A stretch of DNA of 64,000 nucleotides from Fidelibacterota bacterium (GCA_021734325.1 JAIPJF010000016.1:1-64000); one strand, 5' to 3'. Counted from the first letter of the stretch, positions 10,449 to 20,117 are shown. Program-made: numbers and translations. Notes: generated from the letters alone by a model not told the origin.

Positions 10449-11213
10449 ATGATTCGGTACAAATCTAAGGATGAAATCCGTACAATCCGTCGTGCTGCGA
10501 AGGTTGTACATGAAACCCTGTTAGAGGTAGAGAAACATGTTCAACCAGGGATTACCCTGCGCGAACTCGACAGGATTGCAGAGGACTATATTCTTAGCAA
10601 GGGGGCGATTCCAGGCTTTAAGGGCCTGTATGATTTCCCGGCTACCCTTTGTTTGTCTCCTAACGACATGGTTGTGCACGGCATTCCAGATAACACGGTG
10701 CTCAACGAAGGAGATATCATCGGTGTGGATTGTGGTGCCATTGTGGATGGATATTACGGAGATCATGCGAAAACTTTTCCTGTTGGAGTGATCTCAAAGG
10801 AGCATCAAAATCTTCTTGACGTGACAAGGGAGTCATTGTACCGCGGCATAGGGCAATGCATCCCAGGAAACCATCTCAATGACATTGGACACGCTATACA
10901 GTCATTCTGTGAATCACACGGTTATAGCGTTGTTCGTGAGCTGGTCGGACATGGTATCGGCAAGGAATTGCACGAAGATCCCCAGGTTCCAAATTATGGA
11001 ATTGCCGGGACTGGAGTGGAATTAAAAGAAGGTATGTGTCTGGCGATAGAGCCGATGATAAATGCTGGTGTTAAAAATATTTTCACCGGTAAAGATGGTT
11101 GGGCAGTTATGACCCAGGATGGTAAATATTCTGCTCACTTTGAACATACCATCGCAATTACTGCAGATGGTGCAGTGGTGCTAAGCACTGCTGAAGAAAC
11201 GATATTTGATTAG
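10449..11213 (+). CDS. map: Methionine aminopeptidase, type I
   Basis: This enzyme removes the initiator methionine from nascent proteins with two metal ions. The 254-residue length fits type Ia enzymes. Metal ligands are visible in the expected order: Asp in GVDCGAIVDGYYGDHAKTF (two Asp), His in LVGHGIGKELHEDP, Glu in CLAIEPMI and Glu in SAHFEHTIAIT. It lies between secY and infA, a very common arrangement. Confidence 0.97.
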   Translation: MIRYKSKDEIRTIRRAAKVVHETLLEVEKHVQPGITLRELDRIAEDYILSKGAIPGFKGLYDFPATLCLSPNDMVVHGIPDNTVLNEGDIIGVDCGAIVDGYYGDHAKTFPVGVISKEHQNLLDVTRESLYRGIGQCIPGNHLNDIGHAIQSFCESHGYSVVRELVGHGIGKELHEDPQVPNYGIAGTGVELKEGMCLAIEPMINAGVKNIFTGKDGWAVMTQDGKYSAHFEHTIAITADGAVVLSTAEETIFD

Positions 11214-11225
11214 GGCAAGGAACCT

Positions 11226-11444
11226 ATGGCAAAAGAGAAAATGATCGTGGTTGATGGCAGTATTCTGGAGAATCTCCCGAATGCGTCTTTTCGCGTGAAA
11301 CTCGAAAATGGTCATGAGGTACTGGCTCATATCTCTGGTAAAATGCGTATGCATTATATCAAGATACTCCCTGGAGATAAGGTTACAGTTGAATTATCAC
11401 CTTATGACCTTTCTCGTGGCAGAATCACGTATCGCTACAAATAA
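11226..11444 (+). CDS. infA: Translation initiation factor IF-1
   Basis: IF-1 occupies the A site during initiation. The 72-residue OB-fold protein contains [33 protein letters not shown]-like sequence and ends with [12 protein letters not shown], both diagnostic. It is followed at 20 bases by rpmJ. Confidence 0.98.
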   Translation: MAKEKMIVVDGSILENLPNASFRVKLENGHEVLAHISGKMRMHYIKILPGDKVTVELSPYDLSRGRITYRYK

Positions 11445-11463
11445 CTAAATAGGACGTAGATCG

Positions 11464-11577
11464 ATGAAAGTAAGAGCATCAGTAAAACCAATTTGTGATA
11501 AGTGCAAGGTGGTTCGCCGTAAGGGCAAGGTGTTAGTTATTTGCGAAAATCCTAAACATAAGCAAAGACAAGGTTAA
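11464..11577 (+). CDS. rpmJ: 50S ribosomal protein L36, zinc-binding type
   Basis: This 37-codon gene begins [20 protein letters not shown] and ends [10 protein letters not shown]. Cys pairs (CDKC, then C and H in ICENPKH) make the zinc site of the C+ form. It lies between infA and rpsM, the canonical site. Confidence 0.97.
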   Translation: MKVRASVKPICDKCKVVRRKGKVLVICENPKHKQRQG

Positions 11578-11588
11578 GGAGTAATCAC

Positions 11589-11960
11589 TTGGCACGTATA
11601 GCAGGTGTAGACTTACCCAGAAACAAAAAGCTCCAGTATGGGCTAACTTACATTTATGGCATTGGTTTTACCTATGCCGGTCAAATTTGTGAGAAAGCGG
11701 GTATTGATCCGGAAATCAGAGTACAGGATTTAAACGAAAATCAGGTTAGAGATATTCGTGATATCATTACAAAAGAGTACCGGGTTGAAGGTGTATTGAG
11801 AAGTGAAGTTCAAATGAACATCAAACGCCTTATGGATATTGGATGTTATCGTGGTTTAAGACATCGTCGTGGATTACCTGTGCGCGGACAGAATACAAAG
11901 AATAATTCCCGTACACGTAAAGGGAGGAAGCGTAATGTCGGAATCAAGAAGAAGGGTTAG
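11589..11960 (+). CDS. rpsM: 30S ribosomal protein S13
   Basis: S13 contacts the P-site tRNA and the large subunit. It uses a TTG start preceded by AAGGAG, and begins [15 protein letters not shown]. Other signatures are [28 protein letters not shown] and the basic C-terminal tail. Length is 123 residues. Confidence 0.98.
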   Translation: MARIAGVDLPRNKKLQYGLTYIYGIGFTYAGQICEKAGIDPEIRVQDLNENQVRDIRDIITKEYRVEGVLRSEVQMNIKRLMDIGCYRGLRHRRGLPVRGQNTKNNSRTRKGRKRNVGIKKKG

Positions 11961-11971
11961 GAGATAGTTAA

Positions 11972-12364
11972 GTGGCTAAAGCTCAAGCTAAATCCAGAAA
12001 AAAAAGAAAACTTAAAGTTGAGCCTGAAGGCATTGTCCATATCATGGCTAGCTTTAATAATACAATTATCAGTATATCTGATCGTAACGGAAATGTAATC
12101 TCATGGGCTAGTGCCGGTACTGCCGGAGCTAAAGGTTCTCGTAAGAATACACCTTATGCTGCTTCTTTGGCAGCAGAAAAGGTAGGCAAGGAAGCCATGG
12201 ATCTCGGTTTACAGCGCGCTGAAATTCGAGTCAAAGGCCCAGGTGGTGGCAGGGAATCTGCCATTCGCTCAATTGCCGCGCTAGGACTGGAGATTACAGC
12301 AATTAAAGACATCACACCCATTCCACATAATGGGTGCCGTCCGTCTAAAAAACGTCGCGTTTAA
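11972..12364 (+). CDS. rpsK: 30S ribosomal protein S11
   Basis: S11 lies in the platform near the E site. The GTG start gives 130 residues with [35 protein letters not shown] and the ending [15 protein letters not shown], all characteristic. It follows rpsM by 11 bases. Confidence 0.98.
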   Translation: MAKAQAKSRKKRKLKVEPEGIVHIMASFNNTIISISDRNGNVISWASAGTAGAKGSRKNTPYAASLAAEKVGKEAMDLGLQRAEIRVKGPGGGRESAIRSIAALGLEITAIKDITPIPHNGCRPSKKRRV

Positions 12365-12378
12365 AGGAATTATAGACT

Positions 12379-12990
12379 ATGGCACGTTTTAATGGACCTC
12401 GCGGGAAGATTTGTAGAAGACTGGGATTTCAGGCATTTGAATCGCCGAAATTTGCTTCTCCGACAAAAAATTATCCTCCGGGGCAACATGGTCCGACTTA
12501 CAGACGCAGGCCCTCTGAATATGGCATGCAGCTGAAAGAGAAACAAAAAATGAAATACCTGTACGGTGTTCTTGAAAAACAGTTTCGCAACTATTTCAAG
12601 AAAGCCAATACAAAACAAGGTATTACTGGTCATAATCTGGTGGTGATGTTGGAAAGTCGGTTAGATAACACAGTTTATCGCCTTGGCTTTGCACGGACAC
12701 GTCGCCAGGCACGTCAACTTGTAACTCATAGCCATTTTCTTGTGAATAACAAGAAGGTCAATATTCCCAGCTATCAATTGAAAGCAGGGGATACGGTAAA
12801 AGTTCGTGAAAAAAGCAAAAAACTTGATTTTATTCATGATGCAATGCGCCGAGTTCAGGGTGAAGGAAGTTACCCCTGGTTGAAGTTGGATAAGGCTAAC
12901 ATGGAAGGCATCTATGTTGAAGCCCCAGCCCGTGATCAGATACATGATGAATACAATGAGCAACTCGTTGTAGAGTTGTACTCCAAGTAA
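12379..12990 (+). CDS. rpsD: 30S ribosomal protein S4
   Basis: S4 initiates 30S assembly and helps proofreading. The N-terminal zinc-free form is seen (MARFNGPRGKICRRLGFQAF), then the S4 RNA-binding domain from about residue 94 (MLESRLDNTVYRLGFARTRRQARQLV). Length is 203 residues, with the ARDQIHDEYNEQLVVELYSK end. Confidence 0.97.
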   Translation: MARFNGPRGKICRRLGFQAFESPKFASPTKNYPPGQHGPTYRRRPSEYGMQLKEKQKMKYLYGVLEKQFRNYFKKANTKQGITGHNLVVMLESRLDNTVYRLGFARTRRQARQLVTHSHFLVNNKKVNIPSYQLKAGDTVKVREKSKKLDFIHDAMRRVQGEGSYPWLKLDKANMEGIYVEAPARDQIHDEYNEQLVVELYSK

Positions 12991-13008
12991 CAGTGAAGAA
13001 AGGATACC

Positions 13009-13980
13009 ATGCCTAACTTTCACATACCCACATCGTTTAAAATTAAAGATGGTGGTACATCAAACCACCAGACTTTTGTAGTAGGTCCGCTTGAGAGGGG
13101 CTACGGAATCACTATTGGAAATGGACTCAGACGAGTTCTTCTTTCTTCGATGCCCGGTGCAGCGATCACAAGTGTTCGTATGGATAATGTACTCCATGAG
13201 TTCGCGACCATTGAAGGTGTGAAGGAAGATGTGACTGACATCGTTTTGAATCTTAAAGGTGTTCGTTTTAAACTCCTTGATTCCAATCCTGATAAAGTAC
13301 AGCTTAACCTCAAAGGTCCTCATGTTTTTACCGCTGGTGATATCAATACTGGTGATGCACAATTCGAAATACTGAATCCGGATCACCATATTGCAACTCT
13401 GAATGAGGAAGCTGATCTCAGTATCGAGTTAAGAGTTCAACGCGGAAGGGGTTATGTCCCTGCTGTGCAGAATAAGCTTCCAGATTATCCAATTGGTACG
13501 ATTTTCATAGATAGCATATTTTCACCTGTTGTAAAAGCGAGTCATGAAGTGATTCAACTGCAGGGTGCTGAGGATGAAGATCTTGAAATGCTTGAGCTGA
13601 CTGTTGAGACTGACGGTAGCTTGGCACCTCAGGAAGCTGTTAATTATGCTGCAAAAATGCTCATTGATCATGTTCGTATCTTTGTAACTGAAGATATCAA
13701 ATTGATCACTGAACCTGAATCAGAAATTGATGAAGAAGTATTGCGTATACGTAATGAGCTCAAACGTAGCATTGATGAACTTGAATTATCCGTTCGTTCA
13801 TATAACTGTCTGCAAGCTGCTGAGATCAAAAACATTTCTGATCTTGTTAGCAAGGAAGAGCAAGAGATGCTCCGCTATAAGAACTTTGGCCGGAAATCTC
13901 TTACTGAACTCAACGAGAAACTCTCTGAGTTGGGTTTACATTTTGGAATGGACATCGATAAATATATTGCTGAAGAATAG
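13009..13980 (+). CDS. rpoA: RNA polymerase subunit alpha
   Basis: Alpha dimerises to start RNA polymerase assembly and its C-terminal domain binds UP elements and activators. The 323-residue protein has the dimerisation domain (FVVGPLERGYGITIGNGLRRVLLSSMPGAAI), the insert domain with GYVPAVQNKLPDYPIGTIFIDSIFSPV, an acidic linker near residue 240, and the alpha-CTD (LELSVRSYNCLQAAEIKNISDL, then NFGRKSLTELNEKL). Confidence 0.98.
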   Translation: MPNFHIPTSFKIKDGGTSNHQTFVVGPLERGYGITIGNGLRRVLLSSMPGAAITSVRMDNVLHEFATIEGVKEDVTDIVLNLKGVRFKLLDSNPDKVQLNLKGPHVFTAGDINTGDAQFEILNPDHHIATLNEEADLSIELRVQRGRGYVPAVQNKLPDYPIGTIFIDSIFSPVVKASHEVIQLQGAEDEDLEMLELTVETDGSLAPQEAVNYAAKMLIDHVRIFVTEDIKLITEPESEIDEEVLRIRNELKRSIDELELSVRSYNCLQAAEIKNISDLVSKEEQEMLRYKNFGRKSLTELNEKLSELGLHFGMDIDKYIAEE

Positions 13981-13994
13981 GCTGGTTTTTTAGA

Positions 13995-14606
13995 ATGCGA
14001 CATAGAAAAGATGGTAGAAAACTTGGTAGAACTGCAAGCCACCGTAAGGCTATGTTAGCCAATATGGCGGCTAATCTGTTTATTCATAAACAGATACAGA
14101 CTACCCATCCGAAGGCACTCGAAGCGCGTCGATTGGCTGAGACATTGATTACAAAAGCCAAAAAAGGTGACATCCACTCTCGACGGATGGTATTGAAAGT
14201 GATTCCGCAGAAAGACGTTGTGAAAATTCTCTTTGACGAGATCGCCCCACAATATGCTGAACGCGAAGGTGGCTACACCCGGATAATCAAGCTTGGACAA
14301 CGGAAGAATGATGCAGCTGATGTATCTCTCCTAACTTTAGTTGACTTTGATCCTTCTGGTAAAGTCACAAAAGCTGAGTCGAAAAAAGGAAAGAAGAAAG
14401 CAAGCACACCCGTAGCCAAAGTGACTGAAGCTGCAAGTGCGGAAGAGGTCTCGACAGAACTAGTCAATGAAGTTGAAGTAGCAGCCGACACTGTTGAAGA
14501 AGTTTCAGAGACAAGTACACAAGAAGAAATCTTGGATGTGACTGCTCTTGAACCAGAAGCTTCTGACTCTGAGACTGATTCTGAAACTGAAGCCGAAAAG
14601 TCATGA
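13995..14606 (+). CDS. rplQ: 50S ribosomal protein L17 with long acidic tail
   Basis: L17 sits near the tunnel exit on the solvent side. Residues 1-120 are the normal protein: MRHRKDGRKLGRTASHRKAML, ALEARRLAETLITKAK, then the usual C-terminal strand with YTRIIKLGQRKNDAADVSLLTLV. About 80 further residues follow, starting with a Lys-rich patch and then becoming strongly acidic (many Glu, Asp, Ser, Thr), so the protein has 203 residues instead of about 120. Such tails occur in some FCB bacteria; their role is unknown to me. It closes the ribosomal cluster. Confidence 0.95.
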   Translation: MRHRKDGRKLGRTASHRKAMLANMAANLFIHKQIQTTHPKALEARRLAETLITKAKKGDIHSRRMVLKVIPQKDVVKILFDEIAPQYAEREGGYTRIIKLGQRKNDAADVSLLTLVDFDPSGKVTKAESKKGKKKASTPVAKVTEAASAEEVSTELVNEVEVAADTVEEVSETSTQEEILDVTALEPEASDSETDSETEAEKS

Positions 14607-14632
14607 TCATTTGACTCTAATTTGAGATTTTG

Positions 14633-15790
14633 ATGAAAATGAGATATTTGAAGGCAGGGTTCATCCCTGCCTTTTTACTTTTACTTTTTCTTACGCCAGC
14701 ACTAGAGGCTCGACCTGTCCAGGGAATCTGGGTTGTAAGACATTCCATAACGTCTCCACAAAAAGTGCAACGCCTGGTGACCTTCGCAAGTGCGAATGGT
14801 TATACAGATTTATTCGTACAGGTTCGCGGAAGAGCCGACGCATATTACAACAGCGAATTTGTTCCCAGATCGAACTTGTTGCCGAAAAATGATTACGATC
14901 CGCTAGTGGATGTTATCAACTTGGCCCATTCAAAGGGCATAAAAGTTCATGCCTGGGTAAATATGTATCTATCCTGGTCTGCAAAAACACTACCCAGTGA
15001 TCCCCGACATATTGTTAATCTGCACCCTGAATGGGTTGAAGTGAACGGGCACGGGAAAAGTGACCTTGAGTTTGTAGAGCAGAACGGTCGCAATGGGAGG
15101 GAGGGGGTTTATCTATCACCTCTCAATGATGAATCGAATAACTACCTGCTAAACGTGATCAATGAGCTCGTCAAGAACTACTCCCTTGATGGAATCCATC
15201 TGGATTATATTCGCTTTCAGGATCGCGATTATGGTTATAATCGTGCAGGTCGGAAAAAGTTTTTAATGACCTATAATGTGGATCCAATCACCTTAGGCAA
15301 TGGAAATGGTTCATACTGGTATCGTCTCAATCCTGAGGATAAGGAAAAATATTGGGTGTATTGGAATGAGTTCCGTCGGTCTCAACTGACTGATTTCATC
15401 ACACGTATCGATAAAAGTATCAGCAGCATTAATCCAGATACTAAATTGTCGGCCGCTGTCAAACCGAACCCTGAAGTGGCTAGAAAGCGCTACTTTCAGG
15501 ATTGGCCCTCCTGGCTAAGCAGCGGGAGTATGGATTTTGTCATCCCAATGAATTATGCACAGAGTGATCAGGATTTTGTACACAGCATGTCTATGATGAA
15601 AAATGAGAATCTGCCAATGGATAGAATATTCATGGGAATCGCCACTTATAATCAGAATAGTTTGAGCTCCAGTTCAAAGATCAAACGAGCGCGGGAGGCG
15701 GGGTTCAAGAATTTGATCATCTTCTCTTTTGATACATATGAGAAGGACCCAAGGTACTTTGATCAAATCCACAGAGTTATGGGACAATAG
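14633..15790 (+). CDS. Secreted glycosyl hydrolase-like family 10 protein
   Basis: The product (about 385 residues from ATG 14633; a TTG at 14630 is also possible) has an N-terminal signal sequence ending near LTPALEA and then a TIM-barrel of the DUF187/GHL10 type, found in FenI/YngK-like envelope proteins. Signatures are [26 protein letters not shown], the helix [15 protein letters not shown], and [10 protein letters not shown] with the putative catalytic Asp. Members are thought to act on glycans or peptidoglycan outside the cytoplasm; the substrate is not known. Its first codons overlap a strong terminator hairpin (see separate entry). Confidence 0.88.
   Translation: MKMRYLKAGFIPAFLLLLFLTPALEARPVQGIWVVRHSITSPQKVQRLVTFASANGYTDLFVQVRGRADAYYNSEFVPRSNLLPKNDYDPLVDVINLAHSKGIKVHAWVNMYLSWSAKTLPSDPRHIVNLHPEWVEVNGHGKSDLEFVEQNGRNGREGVYLSPLNDESNNYLLNVINELVKNYSLDGIHLDYIRFQDRDYGYNRAGRKKFLMTYNVDPITLGNGNGSYWYRLNPEDKEKYWVYWNEFRRSQLTDFITRIDKSISSINPDTKLSAAVKPNPEVARKRYFQDWPSWLSSGSMDFVIPMNYAQSDQDFVHSMSMMKNENLPMDRIFMGIATYNQNSLSSSSKIKRAREAGFKNLIIFSFDTYEKDPRYFDQIHRVMGQ
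14651..14680 (+). terminator. Intrinsic terminator of the ribosomal operon, inside the next coding sequence
   Basis: A perfect nine-base-pair stem (AAGGCAGGG, 14651-14659, with CCCTGCCTT, 14665-14673) encloses a five-base loop. It is followed directly by TTT-A-CTTTTA-CTTTTTC, a U-rich tract. It begins 45 bases after the rplQ stop but lies within codons 7-16 of the secreted protein, encoding KAGFIPAF and the following leucines. Confidence 0.8.
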
Positions 15791-15798
15791 GAGGCACT

Positions 15799-17451
15799 AT
15801 GGGACGAATAATTACTCCACCAACTGGCAAGGTGCTGAATTGTAAAGGATGGCATCAGGAAGCAGCCTACCGTATGATCCAACATAACCTGAGTCCAGAT
15901 GTCGCTGAGAATCCTGATGAATTGATCGTTTATGGTGGTTATGGGAAGGCTGCCCGAAATTGGGAAGCTTTTGAGGCCATTCTGAAATCTCTCCGAGAAT
16001 TGGAGAACGATGAAACCTTAATGATACAGTCCGGAAAACCGGTTGCAGTTTTTAAAACGCATTCTCAAGCCCCTCGCGTATTGATTAGCAACTCAATGCT
16101 GGTACCAAAATGGGCCACCTGGGAACACTTTAATGAATTAGATAAAAAAGGTCTGATGATGTACGGCCAGATGACGGCAGGAAGTTGGATATATATAGGG
16201 ACCCAGGGAATTCTCCAAGGAACCTATGAAACCCTTGCATCTCTGGCAAAACAGCATTTTGGAGGTGATCTGGCCGGGAAGGTTGTGGTCACAGCCGGTT
16301 TAGGAGGTATGGGCGGTGCTCAACCTCTTTCCATAACGATGAACAATGGGATCGCCCTGGTGGTCGAGATCGATCCTTCCCGCATACGAAGACGGCTGGA
16401 TACACGCTATTTGGATAAATCGACAAAGGATTTAGCGGAAGCTTTAAAGTGGATTCATGAAGCAAAATCTGAGAACAAAGCCGTTAGTATTGGACTTGAA
16501 GGGAATGCTGCGGATATACTGCCAGAACTTTTTTCCCGCGGATTTATTCCAGATGTTGTCACTGATCAAACATCTGCCCATGACGAACTCAGAGGCTATT
16601 ACCCACATGGGATAAGCTTCGAGGAGGCCAATACCTTGCGTGAGTCTGATCCTGAAAAATATATTTCATTGAGCTATCGATCTATGGCTCGTCACGTCAA
16701 AGCCATGCTGGCATTTCAAAAGGCTGGATCCGTAGTCTTTGATTACGGAAATAATATCAGAGCCCAGGCTGAAAAGGCTGGTGTTACGGACGCTTTCAGC
16801 TTCCCTGGCTTTGTTCCAGCCTATATTCGCCCGCTTTTTTGTGAAGGGAAAGGACCTTTCCGCTGGGTTGCACTTTCTGGCGATCCAAAGGATATACACA
16901 GAACCGATGAACTGGTTAAAGAATTATTCCCCGAAGATGAGGCTTTGATCCGATGGATCGATATGGCTCATGATCGGGTGGAATTCCAGGGCTTGCCCAG
17001 TCGAATATGTTGGCTTGGCTACGGTGAACGTGCAAAATTGGGGCTAGCTATGAATAAACTGGTTCGGGATGGCGAGATTTCCGCACCCCTGGTCATTGGT
17101 CGTGATCACCTTGATTCTGGCTCCGTGGCTTCACCCAACCGTGAAACTGAAGCCATGCTTGACGGTTCTGATGCTGTCGCTGATTGGCCCATTCTAAACG
17201 CTTTGATCAATGCTGTTGGTGGAGCAAGTTGGGTCTCAGTTCACCATGGTGGAGGCGTTGGAATGGGGTATTCAATTCATGCTGGTATGGTGATTGTGGC
17301 GGATGGCAGCACGGAGATGGATGACAGATTGGAACGTGTATTGACCACCGATCCGGGAATGGGGGTTGCAAGACATGCAGATGCTGGCTATGATCGAGCC
17401 ATTGAGATTGCCAATGCTAGAGGTGTGAAGCTTCCAATGATTAACGGGTAG
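15799..17451 (+). CDS. hutU: Urocanate hydratase
   Basis: Urocanase adds water to urocanate to give imidazolone propionate, step two of histidine degradation, using tightly bound NAD+ as an electrophile. The 550-residue length is normal. Visible signatures are [12 protein letters not shown] near the start, [12 protein letters not shown], the Rossmann-like [28 protein letters not shown], and the C-terminal [21 protein letters not shown] binding site lies upstream of the ATG. hutI follows five bases later. No hutH or formimidoylglutamate enzyme gene is in the window. Confidence 0.98.
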   Translation: MGRIITPPTGKVLNCKGWHQEAAYRMIQHNLSPDVAENPDELIVYGGYGKAARNWEAFEAILKSLRELENDETLMIQSGKPVAVFKTHSQAPRVLISNSMLVPKWATWEHFNELDKKGLMMYGQMTAGSWIYIGTQGILQGTYETLASLAKQHFGGDLAGKVVVTAGLGGMGGAQPLSITMNNGIALVVEIDPSRIRRRLDTRYLDKSTKDLAEALKWIHEAKSENKAVSIGLEGNAADILPELFSRGFIPDVVTDQTSAHDELRGYYPHGISFEEANTLRESDPEKYISLSYRSMARHVKAMLAFQKAGSVVFDYGNNIRAQAEKAGVTDAFSFPGFVPAYIRPLFCEGKGPFRWVALSGDPKDIHRTDELVKELFPEDEALIRWIDMAHDRVEFQGLPSRICWLGYGERAKLGLAMNKLVRDGEISAPLVIGRDHLDSGSVASPNRETEAMLDGSDAVADWPILNALINAVGGASWVSVHHGGGVGMGYSIHAGMVIVADGSTEMDDRLERVLTTDPGMGVARHADAGYDRAIEIANARGVKLPMING

Positions 17452-17456
17452 ATGTA

Positions 17457-18686
17457 ATGAACGCACCTTATTCTATTCCTGTAAAGGGAATCACAAATAT
17501 TGGGCAATGGATTTCCTGGAATCCCGACTCTCACAAAATGGAAGTCAGAGAGGGAGGCACCTGGTTGATCAATGAAGGAAAATTTGTAGAATACCTCCCA
17601 CAATCATTTTCTGATTCAGGATTTCTGGATGCGAAGGGGAGACTCCTTACACCCGGACTTGTCGACTCGCACACACATCCAGCTTTTGCCACCACGCGTG
17701 AAGATGAATTTGAAATGCGTGCCACCGGAATGAGCTACCAGGAGATTGCCAAAGCTGGTGGCGGGATTCGTAATTCGGTCCGCAAATTGCGAGAAATTTC
17801 CGAGGCTGATCTGAGTGACTTGATCTTTGGTCGGCTTAGATTGATGATGGAGCATGGAACAACCACGGTCGAATGCAAAAGTGGATATGGCCTCTCGACT
17901 GAATCAGAATTAAAATCCCTGCGAGCCATTCATTCAGCTTCAAATCGGCTGCCCATTCGCACGCTCTCAACCTTTTTGGGCGCTCATGAAGTTCCAGATG
18001 AATTCCAAGATAATAAAACCGGCTATATCAACCTGCTCATTCATGAAATGATTCCAAAAGTGGCTGGCGATAATCTCGCCGATTTTTGTGATGTGTTTTG
18101 TGAAGAAGGTGTGTTCACGGTCGGTGAGACAAGGAAAATCCTCGAGGTTGCACAGGCGCATGGACTAGAACTGAAATTCCACGCAGACGAGTTTATCTCC
18201 ACAGGTGGTGCAGAGCTTGCTGCAGGTATACAGGCGCTCTCAGCAGACCATTTGATGGCAATCTCGGAGGAGGGCATTCGCGCCCTGGCCATTTCAGATA
18301 CCGTTGCCACCTTATTGCCTGGCACAACTTTTTTTCTCGGGACCGGCACCTGGGCGCCAGCAAGAAAAATGCTGGAATCTGGTGTTACCCTTGCTCTTGC
18401 GACTGATTTTAATCCCGGTAGTAATATGAGTCTTTCCATGTCATTCATCATGACACTGGCAGTGATTTACCTAAAGATGACTTCGCTAGAAGCCTTTCAG
18501 GCCGCAACATACGGTGGGGCTAAAGCTCTTGGTCTTTCGGATAATACTGGTGCCATCGCAGTTGGATATACAGCAGATGCGGTCATTTGGAGCGCCTTTA
18601 ACTATAAGCAGGTTCCATATTATTATGGAATTAATCAGGTCGCTGAAACCGTAATACAGGGGAATTGCATTTTAAAAAGGCAATAG
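17457..18686 (+). CDS. hutI: Imidazolonepropionase
   Basis: This amidohydrolase opens the ring of imidazolone propionate to formimidoylglutamate, step three of histidine degradation. Metal ligands are in DSHTHPAF (HxH), FHADEF (His) and ATDFNPGS (Asp); FLGAHEVPDE and ECKSGYGLS are substrate-binding signatures. Length is 409 residues. It is probably co-transcribed with hutU, five bases upstream. Confidence 0.97.
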   Translation: MNAPYSIPVKGITNIGQWISWNPDSHKMEVREGGTWLINEGKFVEYLPQSFSDSGFLDAKGRLLTPGLVDSHTHPAFATTREDEFEMRATGMSYQEIAKAGGGIRNSVRKLREISEADLSDLIFGRLRLMMEHGTTTVECKSGYGLSTESELKSLRAIHSASNRLPIRTLSTFLGAHEVPDEFQDNKTGYINLLIHEMIPKVAGDNLADFCDVFCEEGVFTVGETRKILEVAQAHGLELKFHADEFISTGGAELAAGIQALSADHLMAISEEGIRALAISDTVATLLPGTTFFLGTGTWAPARKMLESGVTLALATDFNPGSNMSLSMSFIMTLAVIYLKMTSLEAFQAATYGGAKALGLSDNTGAIAVGYTADAVIWSAFNYKQVPYYYGINQVAETVIQGNCILKRQ

Positions 18687-18777
18687 AATTCAGTACGCGA
18701 GCTATCCATATCGCTTGATTCGTTCCGAGCAAAAAGTATATTGCGTATCTAAATATGTTTTAATTGGAGGAACACCT

Positions 18778-19206
18778 GTGCAACTCAACAAATTAACCCA
18801 AATTGTATTAAGCGTAATAATTCTAGCTTCAATGAGCTTTGGCCAATCCACTTCGGCCATGTATAAAGAAGCTCAAAAAATATTCAAAAACTATCGCTAT
18901 GACGTTGAATATGCTGATTTTCAGCTGAAGACCTATGAAGAAGATGGTCAAACTGTATTGCAGCTCCTGGTGATTTTAAAATCAGGTCGTAATCGATTCG
19001 ATGAAGCACTTCTGGTTGCATTCGCTGCTAGTGGAGCGGCTATAAATAACACCAAAGCTCATGTCGATCGAGTGAGCGCTGTCGTAAAGGTCCAATATAA
19101 AGAAGAAGTTTCGATCGCTGCCACAGCCGATGCATCTGACGTACTTGCTCTCTATAACGAGAAAATGGATGTATCAATATTTATGGGGCGATTAACCTGG
19201 TATTAG
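18778..19206 (+). CDS. Small secreted protein of unknown function
   Basis: I do not recognise this family. The GTG at 18778 has GGAGG seven bases upstream and gives 142 residues starting with a signal sequence (LNKLTQIVLSVIILASMSFGQ) with a probable cleavage after FGQ. The rest is a mixed alpha/beta domain with hydrophobic FDEALLVAFAASGAAINN and ends with MGRLTWY. It has no cysteine in the mature part. The layout suggests a periplasmic protein. An intrinsic terminator follows, so it is likely a single gene. Confidence 0.7.
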   Translation: MQLNKLTQIVLSVIILASMSFGQSTSAMYKEAQKIFKNYRYDVEYADFQLKTYEEDGQTVLQLLVILKSGRNRFDEALLVAFAASGAAINNTKAHVDRVSAVVKVQYKEEVSIAATADASDVLALYNEKMDVSIFMGRLTWY

Positions 19207-19234
19207 GTAATTAGTCACATTGAATACAAAAAGT

Positions 19235-19265
19235 AAAGCGAGGATTAAATGCCTCGCTTTTAGTT
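19235..19265 (+). terminator. Intrinsic terminator
   Basis: A perfect nine-base-pair stem (AAAGCGAGG with CCTCGCTTT) with an eight-base loop, followed by TTTTAGTTAG. It lies 28 bases after the preceding stop and ends transcription of the small secreted protein. Confidence 0.8.
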
Positions 19266-19286
19266 AGTACTTGAATTGAGGTCGTT

Positions 19287-20003
19287 TTGATTGGAATTAA
19301 AAAAATATTGACAAGGCTAATTCTGATTGCTTTTCTGACAGTATTATGGAGTTGCGCTGGTGTATTTGGCCCGAATATCAGACCTGGGGTTGAACTCCAA
19401 AAAGCTGGTGAATATGATGCTGCCCTAAATCATTACGAACAGATAATTGTTGCCGGTAAAGCCAATGGGAAAGTATATCGACTTGCATATGAAAGTGCCT
19501 TTAAGGCAGGGAAGCGTGTAAGTGCAGCCAAATATTATAGTGAGGCCCTATCTTCCGGCTTTGATGAAGATTCCCTTAACTCTCTTGCAACCACACTCTG
19601 GTATGAAAGAGCGCTATTGGTCATGGGCAAGGATCAATGGAAAGAAGCAACAATCGCTTCAAAGCAGATTTCAAATTATGCTCCAGGATCAAAGCAGGAT
19701 AAGTTTTGTAAGAACATTCTTCAGGGGAAAATAAAATATGATCGGGGCTCGCACAAAGGACTCTGGGATGCCATTGCAGACTATAGCATGGCAGCAAATT
19801 ATGATCCGAAATCTGGTTTGCCTTACTTTCTTATGGGACAGGCACGTTATAAGAATAACCGAACGGACTATGATGCCGCCCTGGAGGATTATTACACCGC
19901 TGTCAAAATGGAGCCAGATGGATACTTTGCCGCCCAAGCACGGGCAGATATCAAAAAGATTGAAGCCGTGAAGAAAAAAATGCAGGGTTTCTGGGGCAAA
20001 TGA
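19287..20003 (+). CDS. TPR-repeat lipoprotein
   Basis: The protein starts at TTG 19287 with GAGGT upstream. Residues 1-23 are a lipoprotein signal with the lipobox WSCA, so the mature protein would be lipid-anchored at Cys 23. The rest of the 238 residues is helical with tetratricopeptide repeats: GEYDAALNHYEQI, then AAKYYSEALSSGFD, and DYDAALEDYYTAVKMEPDGYFAA near the end. TPR lipoproteins scaffold envelope assemblies; no specific partner can be named. The gene is followed at once by the heptamer tandem repeat. Confidence 0.8.
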   Translation: MIGIKKILTRLILIAFLTVLWSCAGVFGPNIRPGVELQKAGEYDAALNHYEQIIVAGKANGKVYRLAYESAFKAGKRVSAAKYYSEALSSGFDEDSLNSLATTLWYERALLVMGKDQWKEATIASKQISNYAPGSKQDKFCKNILQGKIKYDRGSHKGLWDAIADYSMAANYDPKSGLPYFLMGQARYKNNRTDYDAALEDYYTAVKMEPDGYFAAQARADIKKIEAVKKKMQGFWGK

Positions 20004-20008
20004 TATTC

Positions 20009-20117
20009 AATTAAGAATTAAGAATTAAGAATTAAGAATTAAGAATTAAGAATTAAGAATTAAGAATTAAGAATTAAGAATTAAGAATTAAGAATTAAGA
20101 ATTAAGAATTAAGAATT
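20009..20117. repeat. Tandem repeat of AATTAAG, 15.6 copies
   Basis: A perfect head-to-tail array of the seven-base unit AATTAAG fills 109 bases between two convergent genes. Because seven is not a multiple of three and TAA occurs in every frame, the array cannot encode a protein on either strand. No spacers are present, so this is not CRISPR. It starts six bases after the TPR lipoprotein stop and ends 75 bases before the plsY stop. Confidence 0.97.

Noticed and set aside
18041-18451. 136-codon minus-strand frame
   Set aside because: It is antisense to hutI, which has all metal ligands; composition is that of a shadow frame.
20009-20117. CRISPR-like array
   Set aside because: Repeats are seven bases long and directly adjacent, with no spacers and no cas genes near.
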